From JBCBDX01 sp039815825 (GTDB lineage Bacteria > Pseudomonadota > Alphaproteobacteria > Rhizobiales > Rhizobiaceae): 64,000 nucleotides of DNA. The stretch lies in the NCBI GenBank assembly GCA_039815825.1, contig JBCBYO010000010.1:1-64000 (forward strand), read 5' to 3'. This document shows positions 1-8,673 of the stretch, one piece after another (positions within the stretch are counted from its first letter, which is position 1; each line of letters begins with the position of its first letter). The translations under genes were made by a program, and so were the position numbers. The notes under the pieces are model-generated. The model had not been told where the DNA came from and ran no database searches. It was given only the letters and a program-made list of their open reading frames with translations.

Positions 1-885
1 GCCGACGTCGACGAGCAAAGCATCGCCGGCAGCATGCCCATAGGTGTCATTGACGGCTTTAAAGTCATCCAAGTCGAGATGGACCAAAGCAAAGCCGCTG
101 CTGGCACTCGCATGATGTTCAATAATCTTTGGAAACTGAAAGGCCATTGCTGTCCGGTTGTGCAAACCCGTTAACTGATCATGGTTGGCCAAATGGCTCA
201 TGCGGTCCCTTGCCTGCTTGAGCTGGTCGGTGCGGGACTTGATGGATCGGGTAAGCGGCGCAAAAATAAAAGCGCCTTCAAAAGCTAGTAGGACAAGAAG
301 GGCCGATAAAACCAGCCGGTACAAATTGGACGTTTCAGCCAATTTTTTTTCGGAGTGTTCGATCATTGCCGACCTTAGAACGCTAAGGCCTGCGTGGGTC
401 GCGACAGACTGCATTTGTGAGACGGGCTGCACGTTCGCCGCATCATGGCCAGCCGAATGATACCTCAGAAACCGCTGAACTTGATCTGCGAGCGTACGGC
501 CAAAGAAATTGACGTCATAGGGTGGGTCGAAAAAATATTGAGCAATTTCAGTACCTTGAGTTTCATCAAAGCTGCGCAGTGTGGTTCCCAATCGCGCATG
601 ACCAGTTTCAAAAGCTGCAAGGTCTTCGCGTAGCGTGTTAAACGAAACCGCGCGCTTGATCGGCGCTTGCTCATGGTGAGCAAGGTTCGTTAGCAAGACC
701 AGACGTTGCGCCAATGTTTGCTGCTCGCTGACTAGGTCAACCAGCGCGTTAACTTCACCTTGTGCAACAATCGCGCGGTTCTGCAAGATAAAGGAAATCA
801 TGCCCATCGCCGCAACGGCGACGATCGCGAGGCAATAGCCGATCCTCACCCGCCTGATCACGCTTATTTCCTTGTATGTTGCCAC
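1..885 (-). CDS. Membrane-bound diguanylate cyclase with PilJ-like sensor region (3' part outside window)
   Basis: The reading frame runs leftward off the window edge, so only the first 295 residues are seen. After a short cytoplasmic N-terminus comes a membrane segment (about residues 16-35), then a roughly 150-residue presumed periplasmic region. It contains SEQQTLAQRLVLLTNL, which resembles the type-IV-pilus methyl-accepting (PilJ) sensor motif. A second membrane segment lies near residues 191-210 and a GGDEF domain begins with DQLTGLHNR near 236, followed by HLDLDDFKAVNDTYGHAAGD. The GG(D/E)EF signature itself lies beyond the edge, so activity cannot be judged. An in-frame stop lies just upstream; I chose GTG at 885 because a GGGGG run sits 6 nt before it, with TTG at 888 as alternative. 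Inferred role: c-di-GMP synthesis in response to an envelope signal. Confidence 0.85.
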   Translation of the reverse strand, partial: MATYKEISVIRRVRIGYCLAIVAVAAMGMISFILQNRAIVAQGEVNALVDLVSEQQTLAQRLVLLTNLAHHEQAPIKRAVSFNTLREDLAAFETGHARLGTTLRSFDETQGTEIAQYFFDPPYDVNFFGRTLADQVQRFLRYHSAGHDAANVQPVSQMQSVATHAGLSVLRSAMIEHSEKKLAETSNLYRLVLSALLVLLAFEGAFIFAPLTRSIKSRTDQLKQARDRMSHLANHDQLTGLHNRTAMAFQFPKIIEHHASASSGFALVHLDLDDFKAVNDTYGHAAGDALLVDVG

Positions 886-1024
886 CAATGGCCCCCAGGC
901 TAATCAGCTCCCGATTTCATCTTGCCTGTACTTTGGTGATATTTCATTGACGCCGCAGAGCACTTGTACACGCGGTAAACAGACCGCTAATATGCAGCTA
1001 AGACAGCTCAAGGACCGATAAAAA

Positions 1025-1390
1025 ATGACCGCCAATCAACCAAATGCGCTCGAAATACGTCGTATTTCAGAAGACTTCGCCGTTTCAGGGCAAATTTGGC
1101 CCGAGCAGATTGGCGATATAGCAGCTGCCGGCTTTAAGGCGGTGATATGTAATCGGCCTGATGGCGAGGCACCAGATCAGCCTACATCCGCAACCATAGA
1201 GGCCGCCGCCAAGGATGCCGGATTGTCCTTCTACAATATCCCGGTTAGCCCAACAGGGATGACCTATGACAATGTCGACCAAACCAAGGCCGCGTTAAGT
1301 GAAATTGACGGTCCGGTTTTCGCCTATTGCCGCTCCGGTGCGCGGTCGACCAACCTTTGGCAATTCGTACAGCAACAATCCGACGGCTGA
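1025..1390 (+). CDS. DUF442/TIGR01244-type phosphatase- or sulfurtransferase-like protein
   Basis: This 121-residue single-domain protein has a P-loop like that of dual-specificity phosphatases, AYCRSGARS near residues 98-106, where Cys is the presumed nucleophile and the following Arg binds oxyanion. The fold family is DUF442, also found fused to Blh-type beta-lactamase-like sulfur dioxygenases and often annotated TIGR01244 sulfurtransferase. The N-terminal part (FAVSGQIWPEQIGDIAAAGF) matches the family pattern. AAGGA lies about 10 nt before the ATG. It is transcribed divergently from the GGDEF gene and converges on selO. Whether the substrate is a phosphoester or a persulfide cannot be told from sequence. 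Confidence 0.8.
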   Translation: MTANQPNALEIRRISEDFAVSGQIWPEQIGDIAAAGFKAVICNRPDGEAPDQPTSATIEAAAKDAGLSFYNIPVSPTGMTYDNVDQTKAALSEIDGPVFAYCRSGARSTNLWQFVQQQSDG

Positions 1391-1409
1391 ACGTCTCGCA
1401 CTTTGACGG

Positions 1410-2879
1410 TTAAGTGCCGCAGAACGTTGCTTTTACGGCCTCGTTGGGTGCAGGCGGCAGCGCATAAGGATCATCCACGTCACGGTCAGCATATGGTTTT
1501 TCAAGCGCTGCAACCAGATCGTGAAAGGGTTGAAAATCGCTAGCATAGCCCGCGGTGATTGCTGCCTCGACACGATGATTGCGCGGAATGATCATTGGAT
1601 TGACTTGTTTCATCGCGTCTTGCCGCTCTTGATCAGTTGCTTCCTCGAGACGCAGCCGTTGGCGCCAAGCAATCAACCAGGTCGCAATAGCCGCCCGTTG
1701 CTCAAACTCATTGAGAAAGGCATTGTCTGCCGGAGTTTCTTCCCTCTCCAGATTGGATAGAGCACGCATGGTGCGTGTGAAATCTGCACTCTGGGCTGCC
1801 ATGGATTGCAAAAGGTCTTGCGCCAAAGCAACGTCCTGTTTCGCGTGACCGGTAAGGCCAATTTTGGCGCACAAACCTTTTTCAAATTCCTGCGTAAAGG
1901 TTGTGCCATATGTTTCCAAAACATCCTTGGCGATCTCGATAGCTTTGTCCTGATCATCATCGAGTAGCGGTAAAAGGGTTTGTGCGAAATTGCCCAAATT
2001 CCACTGTCCGATTCCAGGCTGATTGCCATAGGCATATCGGCCAAATTGATCGATGGATGAAAAAACCTTACCGGGATCATATTCGTCCAAGAATGCACAC
2101 GGACCGTAGTCGATCGTCTCGCCGCTTATGGTCATGTTGTCGGTGTTCATAACCCCGTGGATGAAGCCGAGATGCAGCCATTTGGCGATGAGTTTTGCTT
2201 GGCGATCGATGACGCCCTCAAGCAACCCTTTGGCGCCTTGCCCGACCCTTTCAGGAAAATGTCGAACCACCGCGTGATCCACCAACAATTGAAGCGCCTC
2301 GGTGTCTTCGCGCGCATAGAAATACTGAAATGTACCAACGCGGATGTGGCTGGCCGCGACGCGCACCACGATGCCGCCTGCGAGCGGAGCCTCACGAATT
2401 ACGGTTTCACCTGTAGAAAGGACGGCCAGTGCACGCGTGGTCGGCACGCCCAGCGCATTCATCGCCTCCGACATAACATATTCGCGCAGTGCGGGACCGA
2501 GCGCTGCTCGTCCATCACCGCTCCGGGAAAATGGCGTCCGCCCTGAGCCCTTAAGCTGAATGTCATAACGCCCGCCGCCCTTTGAAAGTACCTCACCGAT
2601 CATCAGGGCACGGCCGTCGCCGAGTTGTGGCACCCAATTGCCGAATTGATGGCCTGCATAAGCTTGTGCCAACGATGCAGCGCCGTCCGGAAACTTGTTG
2701 CCAGACAGCATGGCGATGCCATCTGCAGATTGCAGCCATTTTGCATCAAGCTGTAGATGGTCCGCTAGCGAGGTGTTCAGCGCAATCAGCTTTGGATCCG
2801 GTGACGCCTGCGCGTCCTGCCGTGAATAAAAACGATCTGGAAGGCGGGCGTAGGAGTTATCAAAGGCGATGGGGTTCAT
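1410..2879 (-). CDS. selO: Protein adenylyltransferase SelO (YdiU family)
   Basis: The predicted protein has 489 residues, close to E. coli SelO (478). SelO is a pseudokinase-fold enzyme that transfers AMP from ATP to Ser, Thr or Tyr of proteins, with a role in oxidative stress. Visible signatures are the nucleotide-binding LKGSGRTPFSRSGDGRAALG, the REYVMSEAMNALGVPTTRAL stretch, and the catalytic and metal-binding HGVMNTDNMTISGETIDYGP. It ends in FCGT, keeping the C-terminal Cys of the family rather than selenocysteine. The open frame extends upstream to 3059, but that part lies in the previous gene; I chose ATG 2879 because the protein then starts MNPIAFDNSYARLP as homologues do. It lies about 80 nt downstream of the substrate-binding protein gene and may be cotranscribed. 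Confidence 0.92.
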   Translation of the reverse strand: MNPIAFDNSYARLPDRFYSRQDAQASPDPKLIALNTSLADHLQLDAKWLQSADGIAMLSGNKFPDGAASLAQAYAGHQFGNWVPQLGDGRALMIGEVLSKGGGRYDIQLKGSGRTPFSRSGDGRAALGPALREYVMSEAMNALGVPTTRALAVLSTGETVIREAPLAGGIVVRVAASHIRVGTFQYFYAREDTEALQLLVDHAVVRHFPERVGQGAKGLLEGVIDRQAKLIAKWLHLGFIHGVMNTDNMTISGETIDYGPCAFLDEYDPGKVFSSIDQFGRYAYGNQPGIGQWNLGNFAQTLLPLLDDDQDKAIEIAKDVLETYGTTFTQEFEKGLCAKIGLTGHAKQDVALAQDLLQSMAAQSADFTRTMRALSNLEREETPADNAFLNEFEQRAAIATWLIAWRQRLRLEEATDQERQDAMKQVNPMIIPRNHRVEAAITAGYASDFQPFHDLVAALEKPYADRDVDDPYALPPAPNEAVKATFCGT

Positions 2880-2959
2880 GCGAGGCATTCCGTTCAGCAA
2901 CCGCATGTAATGCGCGCTGCCGAACGCACAAGAACCAAAAACGTTCTGTCGTGGAACTG

Positions 2960-4654
2960 CTAAAGCGCTTTTTGCAGAGTGTGAACTATCTGGTGCGCGC
3001 TGCCCCACCAGAAAGCGGGGTGATTGAAATTGTTGTATTCCTGCGGCCAATTCACCCAATACCGGTTGTTGTAAGGCAACAGCATGGGGGTCTGTACTAA
3101 TGGTATGCTTGGAACTTCATCGACCAAAATAGCGTATGCATCAGTCATGGGTGTCATCGCTGCTGGATCCCACAAACGTTTGCTACCTAGCGTATCCATG
3201 AGATTGGCGTATGTGGTGTTGGTCGACCCTGTCCATGAATTTGCGAACGCTTGCATCGATGTCCAAGGTTCGTTGACAGAACCGCAAGCGGTGTTGTGAA
3301 CGGCGAGCTCAAAGTCTCGATCGGCACCAGCATTTGACATCGCAAGTTGTCCGTCGGCCGCGACCAAGTCTGCCTTGATGCCCGCAGCCGCCAACTGCGC
3401 CGCGATAATAGAGGAAATCGCTTCGCCGTCGGCAGATTTGGCTTGGTAGGCCAAAGTGGCCGTTAGAAACTGACCATTTCTTTGGAAAAAGCCATCCGGC
3501 CCTCTTGCCCAGCCTTGCGCTTCAATGAGTGCGAGCGCCGTGTCTACGTCCGCGTTTTTGCCCGCAACCAGCTCTTCTGCTTCCAACGTTTCGATGAATG
3601 GCAGCATGCCACCATGTTCGACAAAAAATGTACGCGATGGGATCGTTGTGCCGTCAAAAGCGGTATCTGCAATTTTCTGGCGGTCTATGAGTGCAGCCAT
3701 TGCCTGCCGCAATGGTTTGCTGTTCCAGGGCTCGGCTTCTGTATTTATCTCCAACTGCCAAGGGCAGGGCGCATACCAAGCATAGGGGCTTTCCTCGCGC
3801 CAAACCATGACCTGCGGGTTTTCGGCGCTGATAGCCTTGAACTGTTCCAGCGTCACTTTGTGAGCCACGTCAATCTCATTAGCCGCCACGCGCGCCGCCC
3901 TTTGTGCACCACTGGAGGAGCTTAGATAAATGACACGCAATGGTTCCGGCAGTTCCATGAAACCGCTTGTTGCGCCCCACCATCGGTCGTTGCGGTCCCA
4001 AATGGCCTTTCCGTCGGTCACGTTTGAAAGCGTGTAAGGGCCGGTCCCGATCGGCTCTGCGAACGAAAAACTTGCCACGTCTTCATTACCCCAAATGTGC
4101 TCGGGCATGATAAGGAATGAGCCAAACGATTGTACGGCGAAGTTCTCCATTACAAAGCGGGGATTACCTTGCTTCAGCGTAAATACGACTTGGGACGGCG
4201 ACTTCGCTTCCACGCCGCTGACCTGGGCTCGAAGCCTGCTGGCCTCCGCACCATCGAGCGCTTCATTTTCAAGAACGCTGTTGACGGTAAAAAGGACATC
4301 GTTGGCATCAAATGCTTCACCATCTGACCATTGGACGCCTCCGCGCAGGTTGATTGTCCATTCAGTCGCGTCATCGTTAGCGGCAAAATCAGTAGCAAGC
4401 CACGGCTCGATTTGGCCGGCCTCATAGTTCAAAATGAAAAGTGGTTCCCACATCAGCTGATGTGCACCATGTTCGCGGTTAATGTCACTGGTCAGCCAAT
4501 TGTAGCTTTGGGTCACCGAAATCGCTTTATCGGTGTCGAAAATCACCGTGTCTTCACGGGCAATGTCCATCACGATATCCTTGGCCACGGCATTGGCCGA
4601 CATGGCACTGAAGGCAGAGGCGATAAGAAGTGCTGATTTCAAGCAACGAAGCAT
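2960..4654 (-). CDS. ABC transporter periplasmic substrate-binding protein, peptide/nickel type (SBP_bac_5)
   Basis: A 564-residue secreted protein. A cleavable signal peptide runs from MLRCLKSALLIASAFSAMSA to about residue 25. The mature part shows the SBP_bac_5 layout: AHQLMWEPLFILNYEAGQIE, then PWLATDFAANDDATEWTINL and GGVQWSDGEAFDANDVLFTV. Such proteins capture oligopeptides, opines or metal chelates for an inner-membrane ABC permease. No permease or ATPase gene is adjacent, so it is an orphan component or serves a distant transporter. ATG 4654 was chosen for its AAGGG 7 nt upstream and because the signal peptide begins there; the longer frame starting at 4693 would put 13 residues ahead of it. 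Substrate unknown. Confidence 0.88.
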   Translation of the reverse strand: MLRCLKSALLIASAFSAMSANAVAKDIVMDIAREDTVIFDTDKAISVTQSYNWLTSDINREHGAHQLMWEPLFILNYEAGQIEPWLATDFAANDDATEWTINLRGGVQWSDGEAFDANDVLFTVNSVLENEALDGAEASRLRAQVSGVEAKSPSQVVFTLKQGNPRFVMENFAVQSFGSFLIMPEHIWGNEDVASFSFAEPIGTGPYTLSNVTDGKAIWDRNDRWWGATSGFMELPEPLRVIYLSSSSGAQRAARVAANEIDVAHKVTLEQFKAISAENPQVMVWREESPYAWYAPCPWQLEINTEAEPWNSKPLRQAMAALIDRQKIADTAFDGTTIPSRTFFVEHGGMLPFIETLEAEELVAGKNADVDTALALIEAQGWARGPDGFFQRNGQFLTATLAYQAKSADGEAISSIIAAQLAAAGIKADLVAADGQLAMSNAGADRDFELAVHNTACGSVNEPWTSMQAFANSWTGSTNTTYANLMDTLGSKRLWDPAAMTPMTDAYAILVDEVPSIPLVQTPMLLPYNNRYWVNWPQEYNNFNHPAFWWGSAHQIVHTLQKAL

Positions 4655-4718
4655 GGCTAAACCCTTACAGACTGATCTGATCGGGTAGCCCATAAATTGC
4701 TAAAATTTCGCTAGGATT

Positions 4719-5186
4719 TTAGCTGTTCGCCAACGTCAAATTGCCATTGATAATGGCGTTGTCGGGAGAAAGCGCCTGCGCCTCATGCAGCAACGGACGG
4801 GCCTTGTTCATCTCGCCACGCAAGATGTAGGAATAGGCTTGGTTGTTCAAAATGGAGGCTTTACGGCCTTCTTCTTTGAGCAAATGTGCGTAGGCACGGT
4901 CAGCCAACTCATAGCGGCCCAATTGATCATAAGATGCAGCAAGCCCAAGCCAAGCGCGGCTGTTTGCTGGTGTCGCTTCAACAGCTGAGCGGAAACTCTT
5001 TTCAGCAAGGCCAAAATTACCGGCAGCATAGTGCTTGGCACCGGTTGCCACAGCATTTTGCCCAACAAAGCCCTGATATGTTGGTGCGTTATTGCCCTGG
5101 GTATTTAGGTCGGAAACACTCTCACATCCCACAAGCGCCAAGGCGCAAAGGCCCGCAAAAAAGGCACGAATTTTATACTGTCCCAT
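4719..5186 (-). CDS. TPR lipoprotein of the Tad pilus locus (TadD-like)
   Basis: This 155-residue protein begins with a lipoprotein signal peptide ending in ALVGC (Cys at about residue 21). Two or three tetratricopeptide repeats follow, for example YAAGNFGLAEKSFRSAVEAT, LGLAASYDQLGRYELADRAY and NNQAYSYILRGEMNKARPLL. TadD is the TPR lipoprotein of Tad systems, thought to act in the periplasm as a pilotin for secretin assembly. The position directly after tadC, on the same strand, supports that role, although a 132-nt gap may hold a separate signal. The ATG at 5186 has AGGG 8 nt upstream. Confidence 0.8.
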   Translation of the reverse strand: MGQYKIRAFFAGLCALALVGCESVSDLNTQGNNAPTYQGFVGQNAVATGAKHYAAGNFGLAEKSFRSAVEATPANSRAWLGLAASYDQLGRYELADRAYAHLLKEEGRKASILNNQAYSYILRGEMNKARPLLHEAQALSPDNAIINGNLTLANS

Positions 5187-5318
5187 AACGATTACCCTGC
5201 ATATCCCGGCCGTATTCGGCTCCGGCAACAAGCTAACATGTGGGTGGTAAAAACGGCGTGCGCGAACAGGGTAAAATTTCGATGATCGCCGTAAGATCTT
5301 CTTAATAAAGCGACCCGG

Positions 5319-6263
5319 TCAACCGCTCATCATGGCAACGACCGTCGGAATAATCGCGATTAACAAAACGGTTGGCAAGATAAACATGGTCACCGGTATC
5401 GTCATCTTGGCCGGAAGCTGGTGCGCTTTTTCTTCAGCGGCAGTCATACGCTTGTGGCGCATCTCGTCAGAGAAGACTTTAAGTGTTTGTGAGAGGCTGG
5501 TGCCGAGCTCTTTGGATTGTCGAAGGAGCGTTGCAAAAGCGCGTACTTCATCAATGCCCAAACGGTCCGCCAGGGCCTTGAGTGTTTCATCCATGGTGCG
5601 CCCAGCGCGAAGCTCAAGAGAAACCAAGGTCAAATTAGCCGACATGGCTGGATAAGTGTTTCGGATTTCCTTGGTGACCCGATCGACGGACGCTTCAATA
5701 GAAAGGCCAGCGTCACAACACACGATCATAAGGTCCATAAAGTCGGGAAAGCCATTACGGTATTCCGACATCCGCTTGCTGACAATTTGATGGAGGTAAA
5801 GAGCAGGGGCCATGTAACCGATCAAAAGTGCCCCGCCGGTAATCGTCACCCCTTGTGTGGTCAGAATACCGTAACCCAAAACCACAGCGGCCATGAGGCC
5901 AATCACTGCGCCAACACCCAAACCAACAAATCGGGCCAGGAAATAACGCCCTACCGCGTCAGGGCTCAAGAAGCCGGCGCGCATAAGCTTTTGGCGAAGG
6001 CGCACGACATTTTCCGCATCGGTTGAGGCGTAGAACTCAGCGGCTTTTTTGGCGGCCAGCTCAGCGAGATCATTCTCATGCGTCTCCGATGGAGCCGATT
6101 GTTCATCGACACCGTCTTCATCGGGATCTTCTATGCGCAGGCGGGCCAGCGTTTGCTTCTTGGTTTTGTGACCTTCCAAAAGCGAATAGACGACCGCACC
6201 AGCGCCCAAAAGGACGATGGAAATCGCAGCGATGATCAATGTGAGGTTACTTCCGCCGAACAT
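5319..6263 (-). CDS. tadC: Tad pilus inner-membrane platform protein TadC
   Basis: A 314-residue member of the type II secretion system F family. One membrane segment lies at the N-terminus (about residues 5-27), two lie near 110-155, and the cytoplasmic T2SSF domain (FMDLMIVCCDAGLSIEASVD) is followed by a C-terminal segment, MTIPVTMFILPTVLLIAIIP. With TadB it forms the platform coupling the CpaF motor to pilin assembly. An unstructured acidic stretch (about residues 44-65) precedes the first conserved helices. The gene starts 11 nt after tadB stops, so the two are likely translated from one message. Confidence 0.93.
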   Translation of the reverse strand: MFGGSNLTLIIAAISIVLLGAGAVVYSLLEGHKTKKQTLARLRIEDPDEDGVDEQSAPSETHENDLAELAAKKAAEFYASTDAENVVRLRQKLMRAGFLSPDAVGRYFLARFVGLGVGAVIGLMAAVVLGYGILTTQGVTITGGALLIGYMAPALYLHQIVSKRMSEYRNGFPDFMDLMIVCCDAGLSIEASVDRVTKEIRNTYPAMSANLTLVSLELRAGRTMDETLKALADRLGIDEVRAFATLLRQSKELGTSLSQTLKVFSDEMRHKRMTAAEEKAHQLPAKMTIPVTMFILPTVLLIAIIPTVVAMMSG

Positions 6264-6274
6264 GTTTTAGCCCA

Positions 6275-7243
6275 TCACATTTTGAAGCTTGCGAGCTTGA
6301 ACATGATCATATTGCCGACACCCAAGAGCGTCATGGCTCCGCCGATGAAATACCAAGTCAGCGGCAAGTGAATAACGTCGCCATAATAGTCCGGCGAAAA
6401 GACCAACAACATCAAGACAAACAGCCCGGGAACCGCAGAGAGGATATAGGCTGACATACGGCCTTCCGCCGAGATCGCTTTAACCTTGCGGCGCAGCTTG
6501 CCGCGTTGGCGAATAACATCGGCGAGCCCCTCTAGTGTTTCACGCAAATTACCGCCGGTTGAGGACTGAATCGAGATAGCGGTGACGAAAAGGCCGAGAT
6601 CTTCATGGCCGACACGATCATACAAAGCCTCCAAGGCGGTGACCATTTTGGACCCGTAGGTAACCTCGTCTGACAGGATACCGAATTCAGTGCCAATCGG
6701 GTCTTTCATCTCATCGGCAACCATGGACACGGCGATGGGTACGGGGTGGCCCGCTCTAAGACCACGCGTAATCAAATCGAGCGCTTCGGGCAATTGATTG
6801 CCAAAGGCTTTGAGCCTGCCGGCGCGTTTGCGCCGCAAAACGAAGATGGGGACAATGGGCATCAAGATTGCAGCTACACCGAGCCCGATGGTCGTAGCTC
6901 CCATATAAAAGCCACCGCCTATACCGATGACGGCGCAGATCAGCGTCGTTATGGCGAGAAACTGCGATAGCGGCATGCGCATAGCAGCTTGGGTGCGTAA
7001 CGTTTGCAAATAGCGGGTCAGGGACGTCGTCTTGTTAGCGTCCAATCCGCGTTCTTTGCGCAGTTGAACAAGGACATCATGTTGGGTGGTGGCATCATCC
7101 CGCAAAATCATCCGGCGGTTGATGGAACGACGACCAGAAACCCGAGGCGCAACCAACATATAGGCTGCTTCCGCAAGTATTATCCCGGTAATGCCGGCAA
7201 AAGCGTAGACAACATAGCGTATCAGGTCGGCATCAGCCATCAT
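6275..7243 (-). CDS. tadB: Tad pilus inner-membrane platform protein TadB
   Basis: A 322-residue T2SSF-family protein, paralogous to TadC. An N-terminal membrane segment (about residues 9-30) is followed by a pair near 98-135. The T2SSF domain carries ALDLITRGLRAGHPVPIAVS and SSTGGNLRETLEGLADVIR, and the protein ends with two membrane helices (about 265-320). Its start codon overlaps the cpaF stop codon (TGATG), indicating translational coupling with the motor ATPase gene. Methionine codons at 7243 and 7240 are both possible starts. Confidence 0.93.
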   Translation of the reverse strand: MMADADLIRYVVYAFAGITGIILAEAAYMLVAPRVSGRRSINRRMILRDDATTQHDVLVQLRKERGLDANKTTSLTRYLQTLRTQAAMRMPLSQFLAITTLICAVIGIGGGFYMGATTIGLGVAAILMPIVPIFVLRRKRAGRLKAFGNQLPEALDLITRGLRAGHPVPIAVSMVADEMKDPIGTEFGILSDEVTYGSKMVTALEALYDRVGHEDLGLFVTAISIQSSTGGNLRETLEGLADVIRQRGKLRRKVKAISAEGRMSAYILSAVPGLFVLMLLVFSPDYYGDVIHLPLTWYFIGGAMTLLGVGNMIMFKLASFKM

Positions 7244-8673
7244 CAGACCTCTGTACGTGACGATGGATCAAAATACTCGCCTGGGAACTCGACCCCGGTT
7301 GCCTTGAGCTCTTCCAGAAATCGCGGTCGCACACCGGTGGGCGCATAATAACCTTTGATGGAGCCATCTTCTTCAATGCCGGTTCGATAGAACTTAAAGA
7401 TCTCCTGCATCTGGATAACATCACCTTCCATACCGGTAACTTCGGCTACGCTCGTTACACGGCGGCGACCGTCTGACAGGCGCGTCAGTTGAAGGATCAA
7501 ACCAATCGCGCTGGAAATTTGGCTGCGGATTGACGAAACTGTCATGGGCATACCGGTCATGCCGAGCATTTGCTCAAGCCGGGAAATCGCATCGCGCGGT
7601 GTGTTGGAGTGAATGGTTGCCATGGACCCTTCGTGACCAGTGTTCATGGCCTGCAGCATGTCAAAGGCTTCTTCACCGCGACACTCGCCCAGGATCACAC
7701 GGTCAGGGCGCATGCGCAGAGCGTTTTTCACTAGATCGCGTTGCTTGATTTCTCCAACGCCCTCGGAGTTTGTCGGACGCGTTTCCATGCGCGCAACATG
7801 GGGCTGCTGCAACTGAAGCTCGGCAGCATCTTCAATGGTGATCAGCCGCTCATGCTCAGAGATAAAGGCCGATAAAGCATTGAGCATGGTCGTCTTGCCG
7901 GTACCCGTACCACCGGAGATCAGTGTGGTAACACGCGCAAAAACGGCAGCCGCTACAACTTCAGCCATGGGCTGCGTGAGGGCGCCAAAACCAACCAGCT
8001 TGTGCAAACCCAGCTTGTTTTTGGAGAACTTCCGGATCGAGACCAAGGGCCCGTCAACGCCAATCGGACGAATGGCGGCGTTAAATCGTGACCCGTCAAG
8101 CATGCGGGCATCACACATGGGCGACGATTCATCGATGCGGCGGCCGACTGCGGCCACGATTTTGTTGATTACCCGCAGCAGATGATCCTCGTCCTTAAAC
8201 GGAATGTGCTCTTGGATGAGCTTGCCGGATCGCTCCACGAAGCAGTTTTCATGGCCATTGATCAGGATATCGCTGACAGTGGGGTCTTCCATGAGCGGTT
8301 GAAGCGGGCCAAGGCCGACCATCTCATCCATGATGTCATCAACCAATTGGTTGATCTCGGACGTGTTCAGGGGTGTTCGCTCATTGCGGACATGTTCGTT
8401 GACGAACTCGGCAACCTCGTCCCGAATTCGGTCTTCGGGCAAGTTTTCAAGCTGGCTTAGATTTACCTCATCCAAAAACAGTTTGTGGATCCGCACACGG
8501 GCGTCTGCCGTGCGGTCGTTGCCGCGTTTTGGTGGCTCCGCCTTCGGCTTAGGTGCCGGCCGTGGGCGCTTGGAAGGTATGACCACTTCCTGCTCGACAA
8601 CAGCGGGCCCGGCATTTGATTTTGCGTTGGGTTCTAGAAGGGCGGCAAAACGGCTGCTCATGGCTTCACTCAC
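7243..8673 (-). CDS. cpaF: Tad pilus assembly ATPase CpaF/TadA
   Basis: A 476-residue secretion ATPase of the GspE/VirB11 superfamily that powers pilus extension, and in Caulobacter-type Tad systems retraction too. The Walker A motif is SGGTGTGKTTMLNALSAF. The Asp box is ITIEDAAELQLQQPHVARME, the Walker B region VILGECRGEEAFDMLQAMN and the His box GHEGSMATIHSN. The N-terminal helical domain (FVNEHVRNERTPLNTSEINQ) is typical of CpaF. It overlaps cpaE by 4 nt upstream and tadB downstream. Confidence 0.96.
   Translation of the reverse strand: MSEAMSSRFAALLEPNAKSNAGPAVVEQEVVIPSKRPRPAPKPKAEPPKRGNDRTADARVRIHKLFLDEVNLSQLENLPEDRIRDEVAEFVNEHVRNERTPLNTSEINQLVDDIMDEMVGLGPLQPLMEDPTVSDILINGHENCFVERSGKLIQEHIPFKDEDHLLRVINKIVAAVGRRIDESSPMCDARMLDGSRFNAAIRPIGVDGPLVSIRKFSKNKLGLHKLVGFGALTQPMAEVVAAAVFARVTTLISGGTGTGKTTMLNALSAFISEHERLITIEDAAELQLQQPHVARMETRPTNSEGVGEIKQRDLVKNALRMRPDRVILGECRGEEAFDMLQAMNTGHEGSMATIHSNTPRDAISRLEQMLGMTGMPMTVSSIRSQISSAIGLILQLTRLSDGRRRVTSVAEVTGMEGDVIQMQEIFKFYRTGIEEDGSIKGYYAPTGVRPRFLEELKATGVEFPGEYFDPSSRTEV

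Noticed and set aside
2880..3059. Longer N-terminus for SelO
   Set aside because: The extension covers the 3' end of the substrate-binding protein gene in another frame and does not resemble SelO N-termini. ATG 2879 gives the expected length.
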